Assembly (NCBI RefSeq): GCF_044772865.1 | Contig: NZ_CP173029.1 | Location: forward strand, 1,736,001 to 1,800,000 | Direction: 5' to 3' | DNA length: 64,000 nt | Source: Algirhabdus cladophorae | GTDB taxonomy: Bacteria > Pseudomonadota > Alphaproteobacteria > Rhodobacterales > Rhodobacteraceae | Part shown: positions 9,199 through 18,479 of the stretch, piece after piece | Layout: each line of letters opens with the position of its first letter | Numbering within the stretch: the first letter of the stretch is position 1 | The notes under the pieces: generated by a model | What the model saw: only the letters and a program-made list of their open reading frames with translations | Database searches by the model: none | What the model was told of the DNA's origin: nothing | Made by a program: the position numbers and the translations under genes

Positions 9199-9351
9199 AT
9201 GATAGGTAAACTCTTTAAACTAATCGGATATTTAGCGGTTCTGTGCATCGTAGCGCTGATCGCTTATGCCTATGTTGGTCCCTATATTGGCGTTGATTTT
9301 GCGCCCGAACAGGTGGAAATCCGCAAACCTGTGACCCTGCCTTTGCAATGA
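9199..9351 (+). CDS. Small single-span membrane protein (50 aa), unknown function
   Basis: This short gene encodes 50 residues: a basic N-terminus (MIGKLFKLIG), one hydrophobic span (YLAVLCIVALIAYAYVG) and a short periplasmic tail ending in PVTLPLQ. I do not recognise the family. It is supported as a real gene because its stop overlaps the next start in an ATGA and because it is the first gene after the divergent promoter region. It probably forms an operon with the periplasmic unknown and xerD that follow. Confidence 0.65.
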   Translation: MIGKLFKLIGYLAVLCIVALIAYAYVGPYIGVDFAPEQVEIRKPVTLPLQ

Positions 9352-10907
9352 TGCAGCGGGGGTGTGCCTTTGTTTTTGCCGTGGCCGTCTGTGGCTGGGC
9401 CGCACAGGCCTTGGCACAGCAAACCTCAGAAGGCACGACTGCAAGCGAAACACAAAACCCGTTGTCTGAAATCGACTGGATGAAGAGTGTGCTGCACACG
9501 CCTTCGCCAGCGACACCAACCCAACCGCAACAAACAACCGAACCCCAAGTGGCCACGTCAGCCGCCATTGCAGATGTGACCGTGACCCCATTGGGCGGTA
9601 ACACGGCCCCGACCATCGGCTTGCTGCCTGCAACGGTGACGGGCCTGCCCAAAGACCTTTGGCAAGCATCCAACAGCGCGCGTTTGTCGGGATTGATCGA
9701 ACAGATCGGCGTACCACAATTCCCAGCGATCCAAGACTTGATGCGTCTGTTGATCCTTGCCGAAGCCGCAGCGCCTACGGACGCCAGCACGGATCAGGTG
9801 TTTTTGCTGGCGCGGATCGATGCCCTTGTGCGCATGGGATCACTGGAGGCTGCTTTTGCGTTGGCCGCACGTGCGCAACCTGTGACACCGCAGGTGTTTC
9901 AACGGCGCATGGATATCGGCCTTTTGACCGGTCAAGAACAAGCCCTGTGCGACTTATGGCGCGACACACCCGGCCTACGTCCGCAAACGGATCTGCGGGT
10001 GTTTTGTCTGGCCCGCCAACAGGATTGGGTGGCCGCCAGCCTGACATTGGATACGGCCAAGGCGTTGGATCAAATCACTCCTGTAGATGCGCGCCTGCTT
10101 GCGGCTTTTCTGGATCCAGAGATGGAACAGACCGAGCCGCCCAAAATCGCCTCACATCAACTGACCCCACTGCAATTTCGGGTGCTAGAGGCCATTGGCC
10201 ATCCGCGCCCCACCCGTGGCTTGCCCCTGCCCTATGCGGCCTCAGATCTTCGGCAGAACTCCGGATGGAAGGCACGATTGGAGGCAGCAGAACGGTTGGG
10301 CCGCAGCGGTGCCTTGCCCGACAATCAATTCCTCGGAATATTCACTGAAAAAACACCCTCTGCATCTGGCCAAATCTGGGACCGTGTCGAGGCAATCCAA
10401 CGGCTGGAAGCTGCGGTGCGCGCGCGCGATCCATCCGCTGTGAACACGCATCTGCCGCCAGCCATGGACATCTTGGAACCTGCCGGGTTGTTGGTGCCCG
10501 TCGCTCGCCTCTTTGCCGAGACCTTGGGCGGATTGCCCTTGGGTCCCACTGCAAAATCCGCGGCGCTGCGATTGGGCTATTTGTCACCGGCCTATGAAAC
10601 CATCGCCATCGAGGATCCAGCCCCCTCATTTCGCAAATCGCTGGCCCAAGGCACCCCTCAGGACGCCACGGCGACAACCGCAGTCGAGCGCGCCATCGTC
10701 GCAGGATTTACCACCCCGCCAGCCGCGCGCGCAGCAGCCATGATCAAAGACGGCCACTTGGGCCAAGCAATTTTAACAGCCGTGCTGGCGATCGAACCCG
10801 CCGGGGACGGCGACATTACTGGCCTTGCGGCAGGGTTATCAGTGCTGCGCGCTGTGGGCCTTGAGGACTATGCGCGGCGCACGGCCCTTCAGGTGCTGTT
10901 GTTATGA
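9348..10907 (+). CDS. Exported protein of unknown function upstream of xerD
   Basis: The 519-residue protein begins with a clear signal peptide (hydrophobic core CAFVFAVAVCGWAAQ, cleavage near ALAQ). A Thr/Gln/Pro-rich linker (about 25-75) follows, then a long Ala/Leu-rich helical region with spaced 'AAxRLG' and 'LxLARxDALVRMG' segments that look like degenerate helical (TPR-like) repeats. I do not recognise a named domain. It overlaps the small membrane protein and xerD by ATGA junctions, so it is co-translated with both. A periplasmic or envelope role is inferred from the signal peptide only. Confidence 0.72.
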   Translation: MMQRGCAFVFAVAVCGWAAQALAQQTSEGTTASETQNPLSEIDWMKSVLHTPSPATPTQPQQTTEPQVATSAAIADVTVTPLGGNTAPTIGLLPATVTGLPKDLWQASNSARLSGLIEQIGVPQFPAIQDLMRLLILAEAAAPTDASTDQVFLLARIDALVRMGSLEAAFALAARAQPVTPQVFQRRMDIGLLTGQEQALCDLWRDTPGLRPQTDLRVFCLARQQDWVAASLTLDTAKALDQITPVDARLLAAFLDPEMEQTEPPKIASHQLTPLQFRVLEAIGHPRPTRGLPLPYAASDLRQNSGWKARLEAAERLGRSGALPDNQFLGIFTEKTPSASGQIWDRVEAIQRLEAAVRARDPSAVNTHLPPAMDILEPAGLLVPVARLFAETLGGLPLGPTAKSAALRLGYLSPAYETIAIEDPAPSFRKSLAQGTPQDATATTAVERAIVAGFTTPPAARAAAMIKDGHLGQAILTAVLAIEPAGDGDITGLAAGLSVLRAVGLEDYARRTALQVLLL

Positions 10908-11839
10908 GCCAAGACGCCCGCTGGATCCAAAGTTTCGTAGAAGCCCAAGCCGCCGAATTGGACGCCGCCACAAACACGCAATTGGCCTATGCCCGCGACC
11001 TGCGGGATTTTTCCGAATGGTTGGCGCGAAAATCCAAAGGGTTTGATCAGGCCCAAAAGGCTGATGTTGAAGACTATCTGGTATTTTGCGATGCGCAGGG
11101 CCTGTCCAAAGCGACCCGCGCCCGGCGGTTGTCCGCGATCAAACAGCTTTACCGGTTTGCGTTTGAGGAAAATCTACGGAGCGACAATCCCGCGATCCAA
11201 ATCAAGGGACCGGGGCGCGACAAGAGCCTGCCCAAGACCCTAAGCCATGACGAGGTTGACGCATTGCTGGCCGCAGCCCCAGCATTGGCGCGCAACGCCT
11301 CTGATGCCACACGCAACCGCTGCCTGATGGAACTGCTGTATGCCACAGGCATGCGGGTCAGCGAATTGGTGTCTTTGCCCGTCAGCAGCGCCCGCGGTGA
11401 CCCCCGCATGTTGTTGATCAAAGGCAAAGGCGGCAAAGAACGGATGGTGCCCTTGTCTGCAGGGGCGCGCAGTGCTTTGACTGATTGGCTGGCGTTGTGG
11501 GACGACAAAGCCGCAAGACTGGCCACAGACCGCATTGCAGCACCGAAATTTCTATTCCCAACCAGTTCCAAGCAAGGCCATATGACCCGCCACAGGTTCT
11601 ATGGCCTGATTAAGGAAATCGCGGTGCACGCGGGGGTTTCGCCCGCCAAAGTCACGCCGCACACCCTGCGGCATGCCTTTGCCACCCATTTGTTGGCCGG
11701 TGGCGCGGATTTGCGATCAATCCAGACGCTGCTGGGCCATGCGGATGTGGCCACTACGGAAATCTATACCCACGTTCTAGAGGAACGACTGCGCGATCTG
11801 GTCCTGACCCATCATCCACTAGCCAAAAAACCGCAATAG
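10904..11839 (+). CDS. xerD: Site-specific tyrosine recombinase XerD
   Basis: XerD, with XerC, resolves chromosome dimers at dif near the division septum. The 311-residue protein has the SAM-like N-terminal DNA-binding domain (about 1-95) and a complete catalytic domain: Arg151 (GMRVSEL), Lys175 in GKGGKER, His253 and Arg256 (HTLR), His279 (LLGH) and the nucleophile Tyr288 (EIYTH). Length and motifs fit a housekeeping XerD better than a phage or integron integrase. It starts in an ATGA overlap with the upstream exported protein gene. I saw no dif-like site in this window. Confidence 0.93.
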   Translation: MSQDARWIQSFVEAQAAELDAATNTQLAYARDLRDFSEWLARKSKGFDQAQKADVEDYLVFCDAQGLSKATRARRLSAIKQLYRFAFEENLRSDNPAIQIKGPGRDKSLPKTLSHDEVDALLAAAPALARNASDATRNRCLMELLYATGMRVSELVSLPVSSARGDPRMLLIKGKGGKERMVPLSAGARSALTDWLALWDDKAARLATDRIAAPKFLFPTSSKQGHMTRHRFYGLIKEIAVHAGVSPAKVTPHTLRHAFATHLLAGGADLRSIQTLLGHADVATTEIYTHVLEERLRDLVLTHHPLAKKPQ

Positions 11840-11921
11840 CTGATGCGATTACAGCCCAGCCCTTGATATAGCGCCGCTGCGCCCCCATAACCCAAAGACC
11901 GATGTATTTCTTGGCAAGGCT

Positions 11922-13226
11922 ATGACCCCCGAAACTTTTGACAGCGCCTTTTGGATGACCGCAGGTGCGATTATGCTCCTATTGGTGCTTTCCGCATTCT
12001 TTTCCGGCTCGGAAACGGCCCTCACTGCCGCCTCTCGCGGAAAATTGCGGTCGCAGGCCGACAAGGGCAATCGGGGCGCGCAACGTGCCTTGGACATCAC
12101 CGAGGACAACGAACGGCTGATCGGATCGGTCCTGTTGGGCAATAATCTGGTCAACATTCTGGCCACTTCGCTGGCCACGGCCCTCTTTACCCGTGCTTTT
12201 GGCGAAAGTGGTGTGGCCCTCGCCACATTGGTGATGACCATGCTGGTGCTGATCTTTGCCGAAGTGCTGCCCAAAACCTATGCCATCACCAACTCCGAAA
12301 CGGCCGCCTCTCGGGTCTCGCCGATCATTGCCGTGGTCGTGACCATCTTTGCGCCCGTGGTGTCCGCCGTGCGGGTCTTGGTGCGCTTTGTGTTGCGCCT
12401 TGTGGGCGTTCAAACCGACCCTGACAGTCATATCCTTGCAGTACGCGAAGAAATCGCCGGCGCTTTGCAACTGGGCCATTCCGAGGGCGTCGTCGAAAAA
12501 GAAGACCGGGACCGGATCCTTGGCGCGTTGGACTTGAACGATCGCACAGTCGAAGAGATCATGCTGCACCGCTCCGGCATCGAGATGATCGACGCCAATG
12601 AAGCGCCCGAGCAAATTCTGGCCCAATGTCTGGAAAGCAACCACACCCGCTTGCCGATCTTTCGCGATGATCCCGAGAACATCGTTGGTGTGATCCATGC
12701 CAAAGACCTGCTGCGCGCTATCCATAAGCTATTGGATGGCAGCAAAGCCGGGGTTGAGGCGCTAAAGAAGTTTGATGTGGTTGGCGTGGCGATGAAGCCG
12801 TATTTTGTCCCAGAGACCACACCGTTGGACGATCAAATGCGCGAATTTTTGCGCCGCCACACCCATTTTGCCTTGGTAGTGGACGAATATGGTGCCTTGC
12901 AGGGACTGATCACTCTTGAGGATATCCTCGAAGAAATCGTGGGCGAGATCACAGACGAATTTGACACGGACGAAGATCAGACCGTTCTGACCTCGGAAGA
13001 CGGGGATTTTGTCGTGGATGGCTCAATGACCATACGCGATCTGAACCGTGCCAAGGATTGGAATCTGCCCGACACCGAGGCCGTGACAATCGCTGGTTTG
13101 GTCATTCACGAGGCCCAAACGATCCCCACCAAAGGCCAAGTGTTCAGTTTTCATGGTTTCCGGTTCGAAGTGACCGGCAAGGAATCCAATAAACTGACCG
13201 AATTGAAGATCCGTCCATTGATCTAA
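11922..13226 (+). CDS. CNNM/CorC-type membrane protein (hemolysin family)
   Basis: This inner-membrane protein belongs to the HlyC/CorC (CNNM) family, implicated in magnesium or other divalent-cation efflux. In 434 residues it has an N-terminal DUF21 domain with about four membrane segments (1-190), a pair of CBS domains (about 210-335, including the TRLPIFRDD and FALVVDEYGALQGLITLEDILEEIVGEI-type segments, here split for brevity), and a C-terminal CorC_HlyC domain. It follows xerD by 82 bases and may be read with it. The old name 'hemolysin' should not be taken as evidence of toxin activity. Confidence 0.9.
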   Translation: MTPETFDSAFWMTAGAIMLLLVLSAFFSGSETALTAASRGKLRSQADKGNRGAQRALDITEDNERLIGSVLLGNNLVNILATSLATALFTRAFGESGVALATLVMTMLVLIFAEVLPKTYAITNSETAASRVSPIIAVVVTIFAPVVSAVRVLVRFVLRLVGVQTDPDSHILAVREEIAGALQLGHSEGVVEKEDRDRILGALDLNDRTVEEIMLHRSGIEMIDANEAPEQILAQCLESNHTRLPIFRDDPENIVGVIHAKDLLRAIHKLLDGSKAGVEALKKFDVVGVAMKPYFVPETTPLDDQMREFLRRHTHFALVVDEYGALQGLITLEDILEEIVGEITDEFDTDEDQTVLTSEDGDFVVDGSMTIRDLNRAKDWNLPDTEAVTIAGLVIHEAQTIPTKGQVFSFHGFRFEVTGKESNKLTELKIRPLI

Positions 13227-13269
13227 ACAGGGGCAGGTATTCCTGACCTTTGGGCCGTTTCTGCCACCG

Positions 13270-13287
13270 ATAACCCCATGGGGTTAT
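13270..13287. repeat. Perfect 18-bp palindrome after the CorC-like gene
   Basis: ATAACCCCATGGGGTTAT is a perfect palindrome followed by TGTTT. It lies 44 bases after the CorC-family stop and 69 bases before the first RTX gene. It could fold as a terminator or act as an operator for a dimeric protein. The T run is weak. Confidence 0.45.
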
Positions 13288-13355
13288 TGTTTGGATATGA
13301 CTAACACTCTATTCTTGAAGGGTATTTTACAACTTCAGATAGAGTCACCGCATTC

Positions 13356-15095
13356 ATGGCATCCCGCAGTTTGATCCTCAACGACGGATCGGTTTTCACA
13401 TATTACAATCTCTCTTCTGCGTCGGAGGTTTCATTCAAGATCGCCAATATCGATGGCACGGACAAATTCGGCAAAACCGACCTGCGCGCAACAGGTCCCA
13501 ATGAAGACGAGGTTGTCCTTGGCGCTACGATTATGGACAATGGCCTCTTGCGGATCTTTTTCAGCACGTCGCAGAATGGCGGCAACGTTGAAACGCGCTA
13601 TGCAGATTACAACGCGTCGACCGGTGCTGCGATCGGGAACGAGACTGTCACCGATATTCTCTACACGTTCCCGAATGGCACGGACACCTTTGTGCTGGAT
13701 CTGTTCCCAGGCCCCCCTCGAACCAATGATTTGTTGACACTGGCAGATGGATCCATGGTCTTTGAGCAATACGGTACGGTTTGGATTTGGGACGCAAACA
13801 GCACTTTGGTCAGCGTTGCCAGCACGGAGGACTATCCGCATACATCAACCTTTGCGCAGGTCGGCAACCAGTTGCTTGTGGTCAAAGGGGACATTCAAGC
13901 AGCCATCAATGGCAATCCAGTTACGGATGGTGTCACCACCGCCGAACTGTTCGCTTTGAATGGTGAGATCACTTTGCCGGCAGGCCCATCCTTTGTCGTG
14001 GATGAGGGCGATCATTCGATCAATGCTAATTTTGGCGCAGGTTTGAATGGCCTGGATTCAGTCGAGCTCAGCGATGGGCGCTTTGTCATTGCCTATTCGG
14101 ATCGTTTGATCGTCAATCAACAGGTCACCGATGACAAGCAATCGGTTTGGCTCAAAATCTACAACGCCGACGGCACTGTCGATAGGCCCGAATATCTGGG
14201 CAGCACCAACTCGGACGATGGCGACACAATCGATCCAGTGCTTTACGCGCTCTACGACGGCGGCTTTGCATTGGTGTTCAACACAGTCCTCGGCCTTCCG
14301 CAGGTCGATCGTACCGAGGTGCGTGTGTTTGACGAAAGCGGCGACCAGCGTGATAGCTATGTCATCCAAGCCACCTCGCTGGACTACGCCGACGACATCT
14401 ATGTCTCGCCTGATGGGGCTGTTTGGGTCTATTCGGACGAAGTGACCGTAAAAGAACACCAATTCACCGTCGATGGCGGCCCTGCCCCTGTTGGGATTGT
14501 TTTGGACGGGGATGACACGGACGAGATCTTGGAAGGCACGGCCTTTGACGACGAGATCAACGGCAAAAAGGGCAACGACACCATCGATGGGCTGGAAGGC
14601 AAAGATCGCCTCAAGGGCGGTTTGGGCGACGATACGCTGAACGGCGGCGATCAGGCCGACATCCTCGAAGGCGGCGCTGGCAAGGACGTCCTAAACGGTG
14701 GGCGTGGCACGGATAAACTGATCGGGGGCAAGCAGGCAGATGTGCTCAACGGTCAGCAAGGCACCGACAAATTGCTGGGCGGAAATGGCAGCGATAACCT
14801 GCGCGGTGGATCCGGCAAGGACAAGCTTTATGGCGAGGCCGGCAACGACAAATTGCACGGCGGTCAAGGCGCGGATCAGTTTGTGTTTTCCACCGGTGAC
14901 GGCAAAGACAAGATCGTTGATTTTGCAGACGGCCAAGATGAGATCGTTATCCTGAGCGGTGCCAACAGCTTTGCCGATCTGACGATCACCGCCAATGGCG
15001 GCGACGCCAAAGTGAGCTTTTCAAACGTAGAAATCACGCTGAAAGGTATTGATAACAGTGATCTTAGCAGCGATGATCTTGTTTTTGGGCTGTAA
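13356..15095 (+). CDS. RTX calcium-binding protein, copy 1
   Basis: This 579-residue protein is probably secreted by a type I system. Residues 1-370 form a repetitive beta-rich region with SDGRFVIAYSD- and YDGGFALVFNT-like elements that suggest a propeller fold. Residues about 375-520 carry roughly ten RTX nonapeptides (GGxGxDxLx, for example GGLGDDTLN and GGSGKDKLY) that bind calcium. The C-terminus (DGQDEIVIL to SSDDLVFGL) resembles a type I secretion signal region. No N-terminal signal peptide is present, as expected. It is followed after 44 bases by a paralogue of equal length whose last 200 residues are almost the same. No secretion genes are in the window. Confidence 0.87.
   Translation: MASRSLILNDGSVFTYYNLSSASEVSFKIANIDGTDKFGKTDLRATGPNEDEVVLGATIMDNGLLRIFFSTSQNGGNVETRYADYNASTGAAIGNETVTDILYTFPNGTDTFVLDLFPGPPRTNDLLTLADGSMVFEQYGTVWIWDANSTLVSVASTEDYPHTSTFAQVGNQLLVVKGDIQAAINGNPVTDGVTTAELFALNGEITLPAGPSFVVDEGDHSINANFGAGLNGLDSVELSDGRFVIAYSDRLIVNQQVTDDKQSVWLKIYNADGTVDRPEYLGSTNSDDGDTIDPVLYALYDGGFALVFNTVLGLPQVDRTEVRVFDESGDQRDSYVIQATSLDYADDIYVSPDGAVWVYSDEVTVKEHQFTVDGGPAPVGIVLDGDDTDEILEGTAFDDEINGKKGNDTIDGLEGKDRLKGGLGDDTLNGGDQADILEGGAGKDVLNGGRGTDKLIGGKQADVLNGQQGTDKLLGGNGSDNLRGGSGKDKLYGEAGNDKLHGGQGADQFVFSTGDGKDKIVDFADGQDEIVILSGANSFADLTITANGGDAKVSFSNVEITLKGIDNSDLSSDDLVFGL
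14472..15083 (+). repeat. Direct repeat, copy A (RTX 3' half; copy B at 16256-16867)
   Basis: The 3' halves of the two RTX genes form a direct repeat of about 610 bases offset by exactly 1784 bases, roughly 96% identical by hand comparison. Most differences are third-position changes clustered after 14893. The repeat could support recombination or deletion between the genes. Confidence 0.9.
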
Positions 15096-15139
15096 TAAAT
15101 TTCTCAACAGACTTTTTTAACTTTTAAGGTATTTCAAAC

Positions 15140-16879
15140 ATGGCAAGCCGCAATTTCACCCTCAATGATGGTTCCGTCTTTACTCTCTTTTTTAGCGACA
15201 GCGGCTACGGCTTTGACGAGATTGCATTCAAACTCGCAAACGCAGACGGCACCGACCGGTTTGGCCAGACCGACTTGCGGGTCACCCCCAGCGGCGAAAG
15301 TGAAGTGTTTGGAGGGGCCACTATTTTGCCTGATGGCACGTTGCGGGTGTTCTTTGCGGCGTATCAGGACTTTTCAAACAGCGATATCCAATACCAAGAT
15401 TTTGATGGATCGACGGGTGCAGCCATTGGTGGCCCTGTGGCCTCGCCCATCACGGCCTATATTGAAGAGTTCGACGCGGTGTTTCCGGTGGGAAGTAACG
15501 TCTACGAACAAGCCTCAGACTTACTAACCCTATCGGATGGCTCCATTGCAATCGCTTCCGACGATATTCTGTTCGTAATTGATCAAAGCGGTACGACCAC
15601 TGGCGTGGCCTATGGCACCGGCTCACGCCAAAGCGGTAGCTTGTCAGAGGTGAACGGCAAGCTTGTGGAAGTAACCTCGGTGCAGAACTTTGTCTCAGGC
15701 GCGGACCCCCAAGAAGGACAGACTTTTGCGCAATTTTTCGAGTTTGACACCGGCACAGTGACGATGATCCAAGGACCGGAAATTTTGCTGTCCGAAAACT
15801 TCCACGTCCAACAAACCCTCTTTGGTCTTGGACTCAATTCTGTTGATACAGCAGTTCTGAGCGACGGGCGCATTGTGGCCGTCTATTCGGATTTCCTCTA
15901 TGAAAACGGTGCTTATGATGACAACCGACAGTCGGTTTTTGTCAAGGTTATCAATCCTGACGGCACGACTGATATCGCTGAATTCATGGCCAGCACAGGC
16001 TTGTCCGCAGGTGATACGATCCGCCCCGAGGTGTTTGCCCTTTACGACGGTGGCTTTGCCGTGGCGTTCAACACAACCATGGGCTTTCCGCAGTTCAACC
16101 AAACCGAGGTGCGGGTCTTTACAGAGGCAGGTGTTGAGCGTGATAGCTACATTCTAGAGGACGCTTATAACCCAGAAGGCCTCTATGTTGCCCCCTCGGG
16201 CGAGCTTTGGATTTTTACGGATGACGACACACAGCTTTTGGTCAATTTTGATGTGGACGGCGGCCCTGCCCCTGTTGGGATTGTTTTGGACGGGGATGAC
16301 ACGGACGAGATCTTGGAAGGCACGGCCTTTGATGACGAGATCAACGGCAAAAAGGGCGACGACACCATCGATGGGCTGGAAGGCAAAGATCGCCTCAAGG
16401 GCGGTTTGGGCGATGACACCCTGAACGGCGGCGATCAGGCCGACATCCTCGAAGGCGGCGCTGGCAAGGACGTCCTAAACGGCGGGCGTGGCACGGATAA
16501 ACTGATCGGGGGCAAGCAGGCAGATGTGCTCAACGGTCAGCAAGGCACCGACAAATTGCTGGGCGGAAATGGCAGCGATAACCTGCGCGGTGGATCCGGC
16601 AAGGACAAGCTTTATGGCGAGGCCGGCAACGACAAATTGCACGGCGGTCAAGGCGCGGATCAGTTTGTGTTTTCCACGGGTGATGGCAAAGACAAGATCG
16701 TTGATTTTGCCGATGGTCAGGATGAAATTGTGATCCTGAGCGGTGCCAATAGCTTTGCCGATCTGACAATCACCGCCAATGGCGGCGACGCAAAAGTGAG
16801 CTTTTCAAACGTAGAAATCACGCTGAAAGGGATTGATAACAGTGACCTTAGCAGCGATGATTTCAGCTTTGGTTTCTGA
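15140..16879 (+). CDS. RTX calcium-binding protein, copy 2
   Basis: This tandem paralogue of the preceding gene has the same length (579 residues), the same opening (MASR followed by LNDGSVFT) and the same architecture. The N-terminal 370 residues differ widely between the copies. The RTX and C-terminal half differs at only about twenty nucleotides in 600, with a 194-base identical stretch (14700-14893 against 16484-16677). Copy 2 ends FSFGF instead of LVFGL. Type I secretion is inferred from the RTX repeats and the lack of a signal peptide. It ends 14 bases before a convergent ATPase gene. Confidence 0.87.
   Translation: MASRNFTLNDGSVFTLFFSDSGYGFDEIAFKLANADGTDRFGQTDLRVTPSGESEVFGGATILPDGTLRVFFAAYQDFSNSDIQYQDFDGSTGAAIGGPVASPITAYIEEFDAVFPVGSNVYEQASDLLTLSDGSIAIASDDILFVIDQSGTTTGVAYGTGSRQSGSLSEVNGKLVEVTSVQNFVSGADPQEGQTFAQFFEFDTGTVTMIQGPEILLSENFHVQQTLFGLGLNSVDTAVLSDGRIVAVYSDFLYENGAYDDNRQSVFVKVINPDGTTDIAEFMASTGLSAGDTIRPEVFALYDGGFAVAFNTTMGFPQFNQTEVRVFTEAGVERDSYILEDAYNPEGLYVAPSGELWIFTDDDTQLLVNFDVDGGPAPVGIVLDGDDTDEILEGTAFDDEINGKKGDDTIDGLEGKDRLKGGLGDDTLNGGDQADILEGGAGKDVLNGGRGTDKLIGGKQADVLNGQQGTDKLLGGNGSDNLRGGSGKDKLYGEAGNDKLHGGQGADQFVFSTGDGKDKIVDFADGQDEIVILSGANSFADLTITANGGDAKVSFSNVEITLKGIDNSDLSSDDFSFGF
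16256..16867 (+). repeat. Direct repeat, copy B (RTX 3' half)
   Basis: This is the second copy of the RTX-encoding repeat described at 14472-15083, in the same orientation and reading frame. Confidence 0.9.
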
Positions 16880-16893
16880 TTTATTTCTGAGGC

Positions 16894-18432
16894 TTAGCGG
16901 GCCTTAAAGATCCCCCCAAGGATGCCGCGCACGATGCGGCGTCCTGTGGTGCCTTTCAGCTCCTTGATCACCAATTTGGCCACTTCGCCGCCAAACCCGC
17001 CACCCTTGGGCGTTGAACGGGACGAAGACCGGCTAACCTTGGTACCCGAATACCGCCGACCGGTTTGATATTCGCGCATGGCCGCTTCCAGATCATCCTC
17101 TTTCGCCTCGGCCTCCTCTGCGGCCTTGGCAGCATCATCGGCGCGTTTGGCCAGCATTTCAAAGGCTGATTTGCGGTCCAAAACCGTTTCATATTTGCCC
17201 GCCACTGGCGAGGCTGCCATGACCTGCGCGCGCTGCGCTTTGTCCAAAGGCCCCAGTTGCGAGGATGGTGGTCGGATCAACGTGCGCTCAACGATGCCCG
17301 GCACACCTTTGTCCTGCAACATCGATGTGACCGCCTCGCCCGTGCCCACTTCGGAAATAGCTGTCGCGGTATCAAAGCGCGGGTTTTCGCGGTAGGTTTC
17401 CGCCGCGGCCTTCAGTTCCTTGCGATCCTTGCCCGTAAAGGCGCGCAAAGCGTGCTGCACACGGTTGCCCAATTGGCCCAAGATATCCTCGGGCACGTCG
17501 GCTGGGTTTTGCGTGATGAAATAGACGCCTACCCCTTTAGACCGGATCAAACGCGCCACTTGTTCAACCTTGTCCACCAGCGCCTTGGGGGCATCGTCAA
17601 ACAGCAAATGCGCCTCATCAAAGAAGAACACCAACTTGGGTTTGTCGGGGTTGCCAACCTCTGGCAATGTCTCGAACAGCTCGGACAGCAGCCACAACAG
17701 GAAGGTCGCATATAGCTTGGGCGCCTGCATCAGCTTGTCACTGGCAAGGATGTTGATCGCCCCCATGCCATTGGCATCCAGCGTCATCATATCGTCCAGA
17801 TCCAAGGCTGGTTCGCCGAACAGCTTGTCCGCCCCTTGGTTCTCGATCACCAACAATTGCCGCTGGATCGCTCCGACGGACGACGTGGCAATATTGCCGT
17901 AGCGCAGGGACAGTTCCTTGGCGTTTTGACCGCACCAGACCAACAGAGCTTGCAAGTCTTTGAGGTCCAGCAAAGGCAAGCCGTCCTCATCAGCCACGCG
18001 GAACGCCACGTTCAGCACACCTTCCTGGGCCTCGGTTAGTTCGAGTAAGCGCGATAACAACAAAGGCCCCATTTCCGCAACTGTGGTGCGGATCGGGTGG
18101 CCCTGATCGCCAAACAGATCCCAGAATGTGACAGGAAACGCGCCATATTGCAGATCCAGACCAATTGTATCCGCCCGCTTCATAAACGCGTCGTGCAGTT
18201 TGAAGTCCTCACGACCGGCCGCGGCCAGCCCAGACAGATCGCCTTTTACGTCAGACAAAAACACCGGCACACCTGCGGCAGAAAAGCCTTCTGCCAAGAT
18301 CTGCAACGTCACGGTTTTACCTGTGCCCGTGGCCCCTGCAATCAATCCATGCCGGTTGGCATATTTCAAAAGCATCGCTTGCGGTGCGCCGTAGCCTTCG
18401 CCACCGCCGCCGATAAAAATGTTGTCTGACAT
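16894..18432 (-). CDS. HerA-like ATPase of the DUF853 (YjgR) family
   Basis: This is a predicted cytoplasmic helicase/translocase-type ATPase. Walker A (AGATGTGKT) sits close to the N-terminus after the GGGGEGYG segment, Walker B is LVFFFDEAHLLF, and the arginine-finger region RSKGVGVYFITQNPADVPEDILGQLGNR is conserved (only part shown matters: TQNPADVPEDI). The C-terminus is Ala/Glu-rich then basic, which suggests a coiled coil and a flexible tail. The frame opens upstream, but MSDNIFIGGGG at 18432 is the conserved start and gives 512 residues. The biological role of YjgR is not established. It converges on the second RTX gene and diverges from the RNA-rich intergenic region. Confidence 0.88.
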   Translation of the reverse strand: MSDNIFIGGGGEGYGAPQAMLLKYANRHGLIAGATGTGKTVTLQILAEGFSAAGVPVFLSDVKGDLSGLAAAGREDFKLHDAFMKRADTIGLDLQYGAFPVTFWDLFGDQGHPIRTTVAEMGPLLLSRLLELTEAQEGVLNVAFRVADEDGLPLLDLKDLQALLVWCGQNAKELSLRYGNIATSSVGAIQRQLLVIENQGADKLFGEPALDLDDMMTLDANGMGAINILASDKLMQAPKLYATFLLWLLSELFETLPEVGNPDKPKLVFFFDEAHLLFDDAPKALVDKVEQVARLIRSKGVGVYFITQNPADVPEDILGQLGNRVQHALRAFTGKDRKELKAAAETYRENPRFDTATAISEVGTGEAVTSMLQDKGVPGIVERTLIRPPSSQLGPLDKAQRAQVMAASPVAGKYETVLDRKSAFEMLAKRADDAAKAAEEAEAKEDDLEAAMREYQTGRRYSGTKVSRSSSRSTPKGGGFGGEVAKLVIKELKGTTGRRIVRGILGGIFKAR

Positions 18433-18479
18433 CTGCTGAGGCCTTGTCCCAAAATAACTCTGGCCCAGACAATACAGTG

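Noticed and set aside
11922..13226. 'Hemolysin' label for the CorC/CNNM-family gene
   Set aside because: The DUF21-CBS-CorC architecture indicates a membrane ion-handling protein. The name is historical.
13356..16879. RTX proteins as hemolysin-type toxins
   Set aside because: RTX repeats only show calcium binding and type I export. There is no pore-forming domain, acyltransferase gene or secretion operon beside them, so a toxin call is not supported.
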